64,000 nt of DNA. It comes from Sinorhizobium sojae CCBAU 05684 (GTDB lineage Bacteria; Pseudomonadota; Alphaproteobacteria; Rhizobiales; Rhizobiaceae). The notes under the pieces were generated by a model. It did not search any database and was not told the DNA's origin. It worked only from the letters and a program-made list of their open reading frames with translations. Below, piece after piece: positions 35,707 to 47,283 of the stretch; the first letter of the stretch is position 1, and the number at the start of each line of letters is the position of its first letter. Position numbers and translations under genes: made by a program. Where the stretch lies: positions 1,860,001-1,924,000 of the forward strand of contig NZ_CP023067.1 in the NCBI RefSeq assembly GCF_002288525.1, read 5' to 3'.

Positions 35707-36705
35707 ATGAGGAAATTCATCGCAGCAACACTCCTGGCTGCGTGTATCCATGCGCTGGCAGGCTCGGCCGAAGCTGCGGAATGCGGCAATGTCAGCATTG
35801 CCGAAATGAATTGGGCCTCCGCCGGTATCGCCGCGCATGTGGACAAGATCATCCTCGAACACGGCTATGGTTGCAGCGTCACGCTGGTTGCGGGCGACAC
35901 GATACCGACCTTCGCCTCGATGAACGAAAAGGGCGAACCCGACGTCGCGCCGGAGCTTTGGATCAGCTCGGTGCGCACGCCGCTCAACGCGGCGATCGAG
36001 GAGGGTCGTCTCATCCAGGCGGCGAGGATCTTGACCGAAGGGGGCGTGGAAGGCTGGTGGATGCCGAAATCCGTCGCCGACGCGCATCCGGACATCAGGA
36101 CCGTCCACGATGCCTTGAGCCATCCAGAGCTATTTCCCGCCGCCGATGAACCCTCAAAAGGGGTGATCCACAATTGCCCTGCCGGCTGGAACTGTCGAAC
36201 CTCGACGGCAAACCTCTTCAAGGCGCTCGACGCGGAGAAGGCCGGCTTCCAGCTCGTCAATCCCGAATCGGCCGCCGCCCTCGACGACTCCATCGCCGAT
36301 GCCTTCGAGAAGAAGGCAGGCTGGCTCGGCTATTACTGGGCGCCAACCGCCATCCTCGGCAAATACCAGATGGTGCGCCTGTCTTTCGGCGTCGATCACG
36401 ACAAGGCCGAGTGGGACAGATGCACTGCCGTTCCCGATTGCCCGAACCCGAAGGTCAACTCCTATCCGATCTCCGACGTCTTCACCGTCGTGACAAAATC
36501 CTTCTCGGGCAAGGCAGGCGTCGCCATGGACTACATGATGGCCCGGGAGTGGGACAACGCGACGGTCAACAGGATACTCGCCTGGATGGACCAGAACCGC
36601 GCCACCAATATGGACGCCGCCCGCTATTTCCTGCAGAATTTCCAGGATATCTGGGGGAAGTGGGTGCGCCCCGACGTGGCGGAAAAGGTCAAGGCGGCGC
36701 TCTGA
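35707..36705 (+). CDS. ABC transporter substrate-binding protein, glycine betaine/proline type (OpuAC)
   Basis: The protein has 332 residues. A Sec signal peptide (residues 1-22, ending GSAEA) precedes an OpuAC domain with MNWASAGIAAHV, DVAPELW and YYWAPTAI, whose Trp/Tyr residues suit a quaternary-amine box. I start at MRKFIAATLLAAC, since the longer frame adds a charged stretch before the signal peptide. A matching ATPase lies 266 bp downstream, but the usual permease gene between them is absent. Confidence 0.88.
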   Translation: MRKFIAATLLAACIHALAGSAEAAECGNVSIAEMNWASAGIAAHVDKIILEHGYGCSVTLVAGDTIPTFASMNEKGEPDVAPELWISSVRTPLNAAIEEGRLIQAARILTEGGVEGWWMPKSVADAHPDIRTVHDALSHPELFPAADEPSKGVIHNCPAGWNCRTSTANLFKALDAEKAGFQLVNPESAAALDDSIADAFEKKAGWLGYYWAPTAILGKYQMVRLSFGVDHDKAEWDRCTAVPDCPNPKVNSYPISDVFTVVTKSFSGKAGVAMDYMMAREWDNATVNRILAWMDQNRATNMDAARYFLQNFQDIWGKWVRPDVAEKVKAAL

Positions 36706-36971
36706 GGGAATATGAACGGCACAAACCCATACGGCGGCCCTGCCATTGCGATCCGTGCTTTCGCGACGAAACTGCATCGGCGGCGCAAACAGCACAGCGA
36801 ACGACGCTCTGCCCTGTCACATTACTATTCTCTCTGGCAATCGCAGAATGCGGGTGTCGGGTCTGCGCAAAAGTGCTCTCAACGGCGTTGCCGTCTTCGG
36901 CAGCGCCATTCATTTCGATCGTGCCAGCCAGGCCTTCGGCAGACGGCTGCAGACGCATTCGGAGGTAGTTC

Positions 36972-38021
36972 ATGGCTAGCCACGCAATCGAGGTGAAGAA
37001 CCTCTACAAGATCTTCGGCCCGCGCGGGCGGGGGTACATCGACCTCGTCAAGAACGGCATGAGCAAAGCTGAGCTCAACGAGAAACACGGACACGTACTC
37101 GGGCTCCAGGACATCAACATCTCCATGCCAGGCGGGTGCATCACGGTGGTGATGGGCCTGTCCGGCTCGGGCAAGTCGACGCTGATCCGCCACATCAACC
37201 GGCTGATAGACCCGACCGCGGGCGAAGTGCTCTATGACGGCGTCGACGTCTGTCAGATGAACGAAAACGATCTTCGCCAGTTCCGCCGCCACAAGACGGC
37301 CATGGTGTTTCAGAAATTCGCACTGCTGCCGCACCGGACGGTTCTTGAAAACACCGTCTACGGGCTGGAAATCCAAGGCGTCGACCGCCGCGAGAGCGAG
37401 AAGCGTGCCCTCGGCTGGATCGAACGCGTCGGGCTCAGCGGCTTTGAGAAGCACTATCCCAACCAGCTTTCCGGCGGCATGCAGCAGCGTGTCGGCCTTG
37501 CTCGGGCGCTCACCAACGACGCCGAAATTCTGCTCATGGACGAGGCCTATTCCGCACTCGATCCGCTGATCCGCGTCGACATGCAGACGGTGCTGCTCGA
37601 ACTGCAGAAGGAACTCAAGAAAACCGTTGTCTTCATTACGCACGACCTCGACGAGGCGCTGAGGCTCGGCGACAAGATCGCCATCCTGCGCGATGGTGGC
37701 GTCGTGCAGCAAGGAACCGGGCAGGACATCGTGCTCTCGCCGGCCGATGACTACATCACAGCCTTCGTGAAGGAAGTGAACCGTGGCCGCGTGATCAATG
37801 TCGAAACCGTCATGCGCCCGCTCTCGGGTAATCCGGAGGGCCTGCCGCTTGCGGCGGGCACCGTACTCGAGACGGCCGCCCGTATGATGACGGGAGCGCG
37901 GATCGACAAGGCCCATGTCATCGATGTCAGCGGCCGCCCGATCGGCGTCATCGACCTGCAGACGATCATTTCGGCGATGGTAAGCCCGGCAAGTCACGAC
38001 GGCGACCGAAAGGCGGCGTGA
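36972..38021 (+). CDS. ABC transporter ATP-binding protein, glycine betaine/proline type (ProV/OpuAA)
   Basis: The protein has 349 residues. Walker A is GLSGSGKST near residue 62, the signature is LSGGMQQRVGLARAL, Walker B is ILLMDEAYSALD and the switch His is in FITHDLDEA. The N-terminal extension with LYKIFGPR is typical of ProV. The C-terminal ~75 residues resemble one CBS-like module, shorter than in full ProV. It would power uptake of a betaine or choline-like osmolyte; the permease must be encoded elsewhere or be lost. Confidence 0.92.
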   Translation: MASHAIEVKNLYKIFGPRGRGYIDLVKNGMSKAELNEKHGHVLGLQDINISMPGGCITVVMGLSGSGKSTLIRHINRLIDPTAGEVLYDGVDVCQMNENDLRQFRRHKTAMVFQKFALLPHRTVLENTVYGLEIQGVDRRESEKRALGWIERVGLSGFEKHYPNQLSGGMQQRVGLARALTNDAEILLMDEAYSALDPLIRVDMQTVLLELQKELKKTVVFITHDLDEALRLGDKIAILRDGGVVQQGTGQDIVLSPADDYITAFVKEVNRGRVINVETVMRPLSGNPEGLPLAAGTVLETAARMMTGARIDKAHVIDVSGRPIGVIDLQTIISAMVSPASHDGDRKAA

Positions 38022-38369
38022 CTCTCCGTCTTGGACGACGAAGGGCGCCCACCCGCACGTCGCCCTAAGCGACTTTCCTGACGCGCAGCGTCGCTGTTGC
38101 GCGTCCCATTGCTCCTATCATGCTGCTCCGCTCTCGGATGAAACGCCGCGAGCGACCGGCGTCGGCAGAGCATCGCCGCCGAACAGAGCCGGAAGTGAGC
38201 AGCCCTACTGCATGTCTCGTTAAATCGACCTCGCAAAGACACGCAGCGATTCAACGTGCTGCAGCGACCTTTGCCCGTCTGATACGACGCGCGGCGCCGT
38301 AGTCTGGATCGCGCCCGTGTTCCGCACCGTTCAAAAAAACCTGCTCTTAACCGAAAGCTGTCATGTTCG
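38022..38369. other. Intergenic region with a partial mosaic repeat
   Basis: The 348 bp contain a partial RIME-like repeat (38241-38302) and, after it, the likely promoter of the GNAT-like gene. No gene is convincing. Confidence 0.5.
38241..38302. repeat. Partial RIME-like mosaic repeat
   Basis: GCAGCGACCTTTGCCCGTCT followed by GATACGACGCGCGGCGCCGTAG matches the GC-rich half of the copies at 42171 and 51211. Confidence 0.65.
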
Positions 38370-39545
38370 GTGTCGAAGCGATTATGGCAAAGACCTGTTG
38401 GAAGCGCGGTGCCGGAACACTTTAGGATAGCAATACATGAAAGGCTGGAGGATCTCTCGCCGGAGTGGCCCCGTGATGGTCGGTCGGCGGGCCCGGCGGT
38501 GCAATTCCACGCATTTCAGACGGCAACGTTTCTGCAGGCGTGGCTGAACAGCTTCGGACGCTCTGGCAGCCAGAGCTTTCATTTCGTCGAGGTGCGAGAC
38601 GAAGCTTCGCGGCCCGTGATGTTCCTTCCCCTACGGATCTTGAACCGGGGCGGCGCACGGCTTCTCCAGTGCATGGACCATGAGGCCGCCGACTACAACG
38701 CGCCCATTCTCTTCAATTCGCAGATCATCTGGTCGCAGGAGATCGCGGAGTATCTGTGGCAGCAGATTGCCCTGATGCTGCCCCCGTTCGACGTCGTCGA
38801 CCTCGTTAAGATGCCGGCGGACGTGGAGGGGCTGGTCAATCCGCTCGCCTTTCTCGGCGAGCGTCAAAGCGAACTCTCGTGCCATGCGACGGATCTGCGG
38901 CGGCCCTGGAACAAAATCGACGAGGAGGTGCCTCGCCGCAGCACGCTGCTTCGAAAAATCCGGGGTCTTGAGCGGGTAGCGCCCGTGGGCTTTCACATCG
39001 CGCGGGCTCCCGACGCAGTGAAGAAGGTCACGGAGATCATGCTCCGCCAGAAGCAGCGCCGTTTCGAGGAGACGATGGTGCCGGGCTTCGATGTCGACCG
39101 CGACAAGCACGACTTCTTTCACGGCGGGACACCCCTCTTCCATCACGAAGGGATGCTGATCCTCTTCTACCTGATGGTTGGGGAGACGGTCGTCGCCACC
39201 ATTTGGGGCCTGGTCGCAGGCAAGCGTTACTACGCCATCATGCTGTCCTACGAAGGCGACGAGTGGTCGAAGCATTCCCCCGGCAGCATCCTTTTTTACA
39301 AATCACTGAAGTGGCTGCACGACAACGGCTTCGAATGGATGGATCTGGGCATCGGAAACGAGCCCTGGAAGCTGGAAAGCTGCAGGACGACGACAGCGCT
39401 TTCGGAACGCAACGAGGCCGTAACGATGCGGGGCCGATTCTATCACGCGGGGCTGCGCGTGAGAGGACGGCTTCGAGCGACCCGGATTTATCAAAGGCTG
39501 CGGCCGCTGAAATGGCTCGTCTTGCGTTCCCTGCGGCGGCGCTGA
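38370..39545 (+). CDS. GNAT-fold protein of the CelD/BcsL type
   Basis: The protein has 391 residues. The C-terminal half resembles the acetyltransferase domain of CelD/FemAB-like proteins (VVATIWGLVAGKRYYAIML, then LKWLHDNGFEWMDLGIGNEPWK). The N-terminal half (TATFLQAWLNSFG, PVMFLPLRI) is also typical. Such proteins are often linked to polysaccharide or envelope modification, but no partner genes are adjacent. The basic C-terminus (LRSLRRR) is notable. The start is GTG at 38370. Confidence 0.75.
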   Translation: MSKRLWQRPVGSAVPEHFRIAIHERLEDLSPEWPRDGRSAGPAVQFHAFQTATFLQAWLNSFGRSGSQSFHFVEVRDEASRPVMFLPLRILNRGGARLLQCMDHEAADYNAPILFNSQIIWSQEIAEYLWQQIALMLPPFDVVDLVKMPADVEGLVNPLAFLGERQSELSCHATDLRRPWNKIDEEVPRRSTLLRKIRGLERVAPVGFHIARAPDAVKKVTEIMLRQKQRRFEETMVPGFDVDRDKHDFFHGGTPLFHHEGMLILFYLMVGETVVATIWGLVAGKRYYAIMLSYEGDEWSKHSPGSILFYKSLKWLHDNGFEWMDLGIGNEPWKLESCRTTTALSERNEAVTMRGRFYHAGLRVRGRLRATRIYQRLRPLKWLVLRSLRRR

Positions 39546-39663
39546 TTCGTTTGGGCAGGATGCACCAGCGGCTTGTGAAGCATGACAGCAGCCGGCGTGC
39601 ATTCACAACGCGCAGCGCCGCCGCGCATATTTCGCTTGCCTCTCCGATCGCAAAGACATAAAC

Positions 39664-39678
39664 ATATCTTTATATCTT
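39664..39678 (+). promoter_or_regulatory. AT-rich direct repeat before bmt
   Basis: ATATCTT-T-ATATCTT lies 30 bp upstream of bmt in an otherwise GC-rich setting. It may overlap the promoter and act as a regulator site linked to methionine metabolism; this is a guess. Confidence 0.3.
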
Positions 39679-39707
39679 GTTACAACCTCTTCAGCCGGGG
39701 AAAGCCG

Positions 39708-40724
39708 ATGTCCGTTGCCACTAACGCCCTTTCCGACCTCCTCGCCCAGAAAGGCGTTCTGCTTGCAGACGGCGCCACCGGCACGTCACTTTTTGCCATG
39801 GGGCTCGAAGCGGGCGAAGCGCCGGAGCTTTGGAACGAGTCGAAGCCGGAAAACATCACCAAGCTGCACCAGGACTTCGTCGATGCCGGCGCCGATATCA
39901 TCCTCACCAATTCCTTCGGCGGCACCCGCCACCGGCTGAAGCTGCACCAGGCCGAGGACCGGGTGCATGCGCTGAACAAGCGCGCCGCCGAGATCGCCCG
40001 CGCCGTTGCCGACAAAGCGCCGCGCAAGGTCATCACCGCCGGCTCCGTCGGTCCGACGGGCGAACTGCTGGTACCGCTCGGTGCGCTCTCCTATGAGGAT
40101 GCCGTCTCGGCTTTCGTCGAGCAGATCGAGGGCTTGAAGGCCGGCGGCGCGGAAGTCGCCTGGATCGAAACCATGTCCTCGCCGGATGAAATTCGCGCCG
40201 CTGCCGAAGCCGCCACCAAAGTTGGCCTTCCCTTTGTCTACACCGGTTCCTTCGACACCGCCGGCAAGACGATGATGGGCCTGCACCCGAAGAATATCCA
40301 TGGTGTCGCCGGCGACATTGGCGATGGCCCGGTCGCCGTCGGCGCCAATTGCGGCGTAGGGGCCTCCGACATTCTCTCTTCGCTGCTCGACATGACGGCG
40401 GCAAATCCGGATGCCACCGTCGTCGTCAAGGGCAATTGCGGTATTCCCGAGTTCCGCGGGTCCGAGATCCACTATTCCGGCACGCCGCCGCTGATGGCGG
40501 AATATGCCCGCCTTGCCATCGATGCCGGCGCCCGGATCGTCGGCGGCTGCTGCGGCACCTCCTGCACCCATCTCGCCGCCATGCGGCTTGCACTCGACAA
40601 CCACGCGAAGGGCGAGCGCCCGACGCTGGAGGTGATCGTCGAAAAGATCGGCCCAATGCGCAACAAGACGGCAAATGAGGGCCCTGCCGCGCCGGCGCGC
40701 GAACGAAGAAGCCGCCGGGCGTAA
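39708..40724 (+). CDS. bmt: Betaine-homocysteine S-methyltransferase
   Basis: The protein has 338 residues, of the Pfam S-methyl_trans family. The zinc site is seen as GNCG near residue 243 and GGCCGTSC near residue 277, and the N-terminal DGATGTSLFAMG is the family start. It transfers a methyl group from glycine betaine to homocysteine, giving methionine and dimethylglycine. I start at MSVATNALSDLL, after GGGGAAAG; the upstream frame is not conserved-like. The nearby betaine-type ABC genes fit this substrate. Confidence 0.9.
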   Translation: MSVATNALSDLLAQKGVLLADGATGTSLFAMGLEAGEAPELWNESKPENITKLHQDFVDAGADIILTNSFGGTRHRLKLHQAEDRVHALNKRAAEIARAVADKAPRKVITAGSVGPTGELLVPLGALSYEDAVSAFVEQIEGLKAGGAEVAWIETMSSPDEIRAAAEAATKVGLPFVYTGSFDTAGKTMMGLHPKNIHGVAGDIGDGPVAVGANCGVGASDILSSLLDMTAANPDATVVVKGNCGIPEFRGSEIHYSGTPPLMAEYARLAIDAGARIVGGCCGTSCTHLAAMRLALDNHAKGERPTLEVIVEKIGPMRNKTANEGPAAPARERRSRRA

Positions 40725-40962
40725 CAGGCGCGAGCGCCATATCCAACGAAAGGCTCTGCCGATCGCCGGATTCGGAGCGAACGCCATTGCGCTCCGGCAG
40801 CCAAACACTCCTCATCCAGTTCTGCGCTTTGGGTTGAGCATCTTTAGGCGCGCATTTGCTTTGTGATGCAGCTGCCGCTCCGATGAGCTCAGCAGCCGCC
40901 TTGCGTATGATGGTCGCCTGTCCTATCCCCGAACGGATGTTCGAATCGAGGGAGACGATGCG

Positions 40963-41307
40963 ATGAGTGGACCAGCCGCCTTTCCGGACAGGGATACGAC
41001 CGCCGCCAAGCTTTCGAGCTTCGGCGAAGCCGACCAGGCCTTCATCAAGCTGTTGATGGAAAACCCCGAGCAGGACGAGAATTTGATGGACGGCCTCTAT
41101 CGCCATCTCGACTTCGCCTCGGAGGCGCGTTTCCTGAACTCGCTGAAGCTGGAAACTCTCGGAGCATGGCTGGGTAGCGCGGCACCGGCCCGCCTGCAGA
41201 TGCGGCTCTTGGAGGCCGCGCGTTCCAGTCAGCACCCGGCCTACCAGGCCTTCAAGGCGGGACTGACGAAATCCGGCGGGTTGCAGAAGGCCTATCCGAC
41301 GGCTTGA
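40963..41307 (+). CDS. Conserved-looking small protein of unknown function
   Basis: An acidic, helical 114-residue protein without signal peptide or membrane segment. It has no motif I recognise. GGGAGAC lies upstream of the ATG, and the codon usage is like that of its neighbours, so it is probably a real gene. It follows bmt after about 240 bp and converges with the gene at 41327. Confidence 0.6.
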   Translation: MSGPAAFPDRDTTAAKLSSFGEADQAFIKLLMENPEQDENLMDGLYRHLDFASEARFLNSLKLETLGAWLGSAAPARLQMRLLEAARSSQHPAYQAFKAGLTKSGGLQKAYPTA

Positions 41308-41326
41308 CGGCTCCGCATGCGGGATT

Positions 41327-42079
41327 TCAACGCGGAAACGGCGCCACGACGGCGATGATCGGCCCCAGCGGGAATAACCGATCGTGGCGGTCGATCTCCG
41401 GCGCATAGAGGCTCGATATCGAGCCGTCGAGGAAAAGCGCATTGGGGCAGCCAAGCGTGTCGCGGAACAGAGTCGCAAAATCATGGAAGCGCACCGGCCG
41501 TTTCGATACCGCGAAGACGACGTCTCCCGAACCGGTCACGCCGACGCCGTTGCGCGTCTTCAAGCTGTCGCTGTCCGGCAGGAACCGCGGATGCAGCACA
41601 CCGTCGATCACCAGCATTGGCCCGGACTGCGTGGCGAAGCGTGGTCGAATGCCGGCGGCGCGGTAAGCTTCCGCGGCCATCACCCCCGCCTTCCCTTCGG
41701 CGACATGGAAGACGCCGTTCGGCAGCATGTGGAAATTGCCCCAGCCGGGATTGGTATTGAGCGGAGCTTTCTCCGCGCCTTCTTCAATGTGCAGGCCGAC
41801 GGGCGAGAGATCCTCGTGATACATGCCGCCATTCATGGCGAAGACGAGATATTCGTTGCGCTGCCGCAGTTCCAGCGACAATGCCTTGAAGGATCTGAAC
41901 GGCACACCGGACTGGTCCTTGTTGTAAAGGCGGATGTCGCTCGATGCCGGATCGAAGCTGCAGGCTATGTACTCCTCACCGAGATGGGTGACGTTGCGGC
42001 AGCTTGCTGACGCAGGGGCAGACAGACTTGCCGAGAGAATGGCGGCGCCGGCGAGGAAGACTTTGGGAAACAGCGGCAT
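41327..42079 (-). CDS. Secreted phosphodiester glycosidase-like protein (NAGPA/DUF2233)
   Basis: The protein has 250 residues. A signal peptide (cleavage near SASA/SCRN, residue ~26) is followed by a NAGPA-like domain with FAMNGGMYHEDLSPVGLH, TQSGPMLVIDG and ALFLDGSISSLYAPE. Family members cleave phosphodiester-linked sugars or act on envelope glycans; the rhizobial substrate is unknown. It is monocistronic, with a mosaic repeat upstream. Confidence 0.82.
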   Translation of the reverse strand: MPLFPKVFLAGAAILSASLSAPASASCRNVTHLGEEYIACSFDPASSDIRLYNKDQSGVPFRSFKALSLELRQRNEYLVFAMNGGMYHEDLSPVGLHIEEGAEKAPLNTNPGWGNFHMLPNGVFHVAEGKAGVMAAEAYRAAGIRPRFATQSGPMLVIDGVLHPRFLPDSDSLKTRNGVGVTGSGDVVFAVSKRPVRFHDFATLFRDTLGCPNALFLDGSISSLYAPEIDRHDRLFPLGPIIAVVAPFPR

Positions 42080-42170
42080 GGCATGGACTCAGGTTGAATC
42101 GTGTCGCTTAGCATCGCATGAATTGCGGCGGATTGATGCGAACCCCTTCGGCCGATGGCTGATGCTGGCT

Positions 42171-42277
42171 ACAGCGCCGCGCGTCTTTTCAGACGCGCAA
42201 AGGTCGCTGTCTCTCTTTGACTCTGCGCATCGAGCTTTCCGAAAATCGGGTACGGTTTTCGGGCCGATGCGCTAGCC
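42171..42277. repeat. Full-length RIME-like mosaic repeat, left border of the fucose island
   Basis: About 107 bp: ACAGCGCCGCGCGTCTTTTC with its partial complement, TCTTTGACTCTGCGCATCGA, then AAAATCGGGTACGGTTTTCG and a terminal GCGCTAG. The copy at 51211-51310 is in the opposite orientation. Confidence 0.85.
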
Positions 42278-42347
42278 GCTTGGCTACGGCTGCAGCCGAT
42301 CCAATGCCGCCTCCGCCGAGAAGCCGGAGAACGACCGAATGGATGGC

Positions 42348-44376
<2,029 letters not shown>

Positions 44377-44380
<4 letters not shown>

Positions 44381-45219
44381 GCCCTGACCACCTTCTGCGT
44401 TTGCTCGCCGAGCCCGTCGATCCCGAGCCGGATCACTTCTCCCCCCTTCAGGAATACCGGCGGCTTCTGTCCGAGCCCCACGCCCGGAGGCGTGCCCGTT
44501 GAAATGACGTCGCCTGGCTGAAGGGACAGGAAACGCGTGAGATAACTGATCAGATGCGCGACGCCGAAGATCATCGTGGCGGTCGTGCCGTTCTGGAAAC
44601 GATGGCCGTCGACTTCGAGCCACATGCCCAGATTGCCGATGTCGCCAGCTTCGTCGGGCGTGACGAGCCAGGGTCCAATCGGGCCGAAGCTGTCACACCC
44701 TTTCCCCTTGTCCCAGGTACCCCCGCGCTCGATCTGCCATTCGCGCTCCGAGACGTCGTTGACGACGCAGAAGCCCGCCACGTGCGAGAGGGCATCTTCT
44801 TCCTCAATGTAGCGGCCGCCCTTGCCGATGACCACACCGAGTTCCACTTCCCAATCGGTCTTGACGGAGCCACGCGGGATCTCGATGTCGTCATTCGGCC
44901 CGCTGATCGCGCTCGTCCATTTGTTGAAGACGACGGGCTCCTTCGGGATCTCAGCGCCGGTTTCGGCCGCGTGATCGGCGTAGTTCAGCCCGATGCAGAT
45001 GAACTTGCCCACCCCGCCGACGCAGGGGCCGAGACGCGGAGTGCCGTCGACGAGTGGCAGTCCGCTCGGGTCGATGGCCGCCAGGCGCCTCAGGCCCTCG
45101 GGGGAAAGCACGTCACCCGCAATGTCGTCCACATGGACCGAAAGGTCCCGAATTCGGCCGGAGGCGTCGAGAAGGCCCGGTTTTTCCTGCCCCTTGGGGC
45201 CATAGCGCAGCAGTTTCAT
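44377..45219 (-). CDS. Fumarylacetoacetate hydrolase-family protein, probable 2,4-diketo-3-deoxy-L-fuconate hydrolase
   Basis: The protein has 280 residues. The FAH core is seen as ICIGLNYADHAAE, the metal-binding EVELGVVIGKGG and GTPPGVGLGQKPP. In the non-phosphorylating L-fucose route this family splits 2,4-diketo-3-deoxy-L-fuconate into pyruvate and L-lactate. It sits between the dehydratase and the sugar-binding protein, consistent with that job. Confidence 0.87.
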
Positions 45220-45273
45220 CGTTGTCCCATGTGCTGGCGTCGGGGGCGCAGGCCCCCGACGGGATTGATCGGA

Positions 45274-46218
45274 TCAGTCGTAGAGAACGGCGGAGATTTC
45301 GGGCGAGTCGATATTGGTCTTGTCGTACCAGTAGAAGCCGGTATCGATGGTCTTCTCGATCTTCTCGCCCTTTGCGGCGGCGACGGCGACCTTGACGGTC
45401 TCATAGCCGATGCCCACCGGGTTCTGTGTGATCGCACCCGCCATCAGACCTTCACGGATCGCATCCTTCTGGGCCTTGCCCGAGTCGTAGCCGATGATCA
45501 CCACCTTGGCGCCCTGCTCCTTCACGCCGTTGACGACCCCAATGGCCGAGCCCTCATTGGTGCCGAAGATGCCCTTGATGTCGGGGTTTGCCGTCAGGAT
45601 TGCTTTGGTGATTTCCGTCGACTTCAAGTGGTCTCCGCCGCCGTACTCGATAGCAACGATTTCGACGTTCGGGTGGGCTTCCTTCATACGGTTGACGAAA
45701 CCGTCGCGTCGGTCGACGCCGGTGCGTGAGGTCTGATCATGCGCCACGACAGCGACTTTGCCGGCATCGCCGATCAGTTCGGCCAGGGTATCGGCAGCGA
45801 GCGCTGCAGCCGCGGCGTTATTGGTGGCGGCAGTGGCCTGCGGGATATCGCTGTCGACGCCCGAGTCAAAGGCGATAACTGGTATTCCGGCGTCGTTCGC
45901 CTGTTTCAGCAGCGGGATGGCCGCCTGGCTGTCTAACGCCGCAAAACCAATGGCGGCTGGCTTTTTCGCCAGCGCGGCTGCGAGCATATCAATCTGCTTG
46001 TCGACCTGGCTTTCGCTGTCCGGTCCTTCGAAGGTGACTTCGACGCCGAATTCCGCTGCAGCTTGGTCGGCGCCGGCCTTCACCGCCTGCCAGAATTGGT
46101 GCTGGAAGCCCTTGGAGATCAGCGGGACATAAAGCTTGTCCTGGGCGCCGGCACCGGTGGCGCCGGCCATTAGGGAAAGCGCGGCTACGGCGCCGAGCAG
46201 GGTTCGTCTTGTGAACAT
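45274..46218 (-). CDS. Sugar ABC transporter periplasmic binding protein (RbsB type)
   Basis: The protein has 314 residues. A signal peptide (residues 1-25, ending AGAQ) precedes a periplasmic-binding-protein I fold (VPLISKGFQHQFWQAVKAGAD, VIAFDSGVDSD, GTNEGSAIGVVNG). By operon context its ligand is probably L-fucose or a related sugar. It is followed on the same strand by the catabolic genes and preceded by its permease. Confidence 0.9.
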   Translation of the reverse strand: MFTRRTLLGAVAALSLMAGATGAGAQDKLYVPLISKGFQHQFWQAVKAGADQAAAEFGVEVTFEGPDSESQVDKQIDMLAAALAKKPAAIGFAALDSQAAIPLLKQANDAGIPVIAFDSGVDSDIPQATAATNNAAAAALAADTLAELIGDAGKVAVVAHDQTSRTGVDRRDGFVNRMKEAHPNVEIVAIEYGGGDHLKSTEITKAILTANPDIKGIFGTNEGSAIGVVNGVKEQGAKVVIIGYDSGKAQKDAIREGLMAGAITQNPVGIGYETVKVAVAAAKGEKIEKTIDTGFYWYDKTNIDSPEISAVLYD

Positions 46219-46290
46219 GGTATCTCCTCCTTGGTGTTCACGGTTGAAATGCTGAGGTGAGCTTTGACCGTGGCGTTTCCGCCAGCGGCC

Positions 46291-47268
46291 TTATTTGCGT
46301 GCGCGGACGCGCATCTGATCGGCATAGACAGCGATGATGATGATCGCGCCGGTGACGACCGTCTGCCATTCCGGCGCGACCGACAGGACGCGCAGACCAT
46401 TGGTCAGAACCGACATGATCAAGGCGCCGATGAGTGTGCCGAGTATGGTTCCGCGGCCGCCGGCAAGGCTGGTGCCGCCAATCACTACTGCGGCAATCGC
46501 CTCGAGTTCGTAACCGAGGCCGAGCGCCGGCTGGGCCGAGTTGAGGCGGCTGGCAATGAGCAAGCCGGCAATCCCGCAGATGCCGCCGGCCAGCGTGTAG
46601 ATTGCGATCTTCCAGAAATCGGTGTTGACGCCAGAGAGCCGGACAGCCTCCTCATTGGAGCCGAGTGCGAACGTGTAGCGGCCGAGCACCGTGCGCCCGA
46701 GAATCCACGCTGAAACGCCCGCGACGAGAAAGAGAACCAGCACGCCGTTCGGCATGGGGAAGGCCGGGATAAGCTCGCCGACTACCGAGCCTTGCGCAAT
46801 GAAGGTGAAGCCGGGTGTGTCGTTGAAATAGATGGGCTTGGTGCCCGTGACGATCAGCGACAGGCCTTTCAGCACCAGCATCATGCCGAGCGTCGCGATG
46901 AAGGGTGGGATCTTCATGCGGGCGACGAGGCTGCCAGAGAACAAGCCGCACAAGGCGCCAGTAGTGATCGCCGTCAAAACGCCGAGCGACAGCGGCATGC
47001 CCGCCCAGGTCAGCACCACGCCCGCCATCACCGCACAGAAGGTCATCAGCGTGCCGATGGACAGGTCGATGCCGCCGGTGATGATGATCAGCGTCACGCC
47101 GACGGCAAGGACGCCGTTGACCGAAGTCGCCTGCAGGATCGCCATGATGTTGGAGACCTGGAAGAAGTTGGGGCTGGCCAGCGAGAAGCCGATGACCAGC
47201 ACGATGAGGCTGGCGAAGGCCAGAAGTTTCTGCTGTGCGCCGCCGCGCCCGCTCTGCTTTACACCCAT
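46291..47268 (-). CDS. Sugar ABC transporter permease (RbsC type)
   Basis: The protein has 325 residues and about eight to ten membrane helices. The family signature appears as [21 protein letters not shown], with [16 protein letters not shown] after it. It forms the homodimeric channel for the sugar bound by the preceding protein and starts 15 bp after the ATPase gene stop. Confidence 0.93.
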   Translation of the reverse strand: MGVKQSGRGGAQQKLLAFASLIVLVIGFSLASPNFFQVSNIMAILQATSVNGVLAVGVTLIIITGGIDLSIGTLMTFCAVMAGVVLTWAGMPLSLGVLTAITTGALCGLFSGSLVARMKIPPFIATLGMMLVLKGLSLIVTGTKPIYFNDTPGFTFIAQGSVVGELIPAFPMPNGVLVLFLVAGVSAWILGRTVLGRYTFALGSNEEAVRLSGVNTDFWKIAIYTLAGGICGIAGLLIASRLNSAQPALGLGYELEAIAAVVIGGTSLAGGRGTILGTLIGALIMSVLTNGLRVLSVAPEWQTVVTGAIIIIAVYADQMRVRARK

Positions 47269-47283
47269 GGTTGCGCTTCCCCC

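Noticed and set aside
36712..36996. A 94-codon frame between the betaine binding protein and the ATPase, considered as a permease remnant
   Set aside because: It has no hydrophobic segments or permease-like motif (EAA loop), runs into the ATPase gene, and its codon use is poor.
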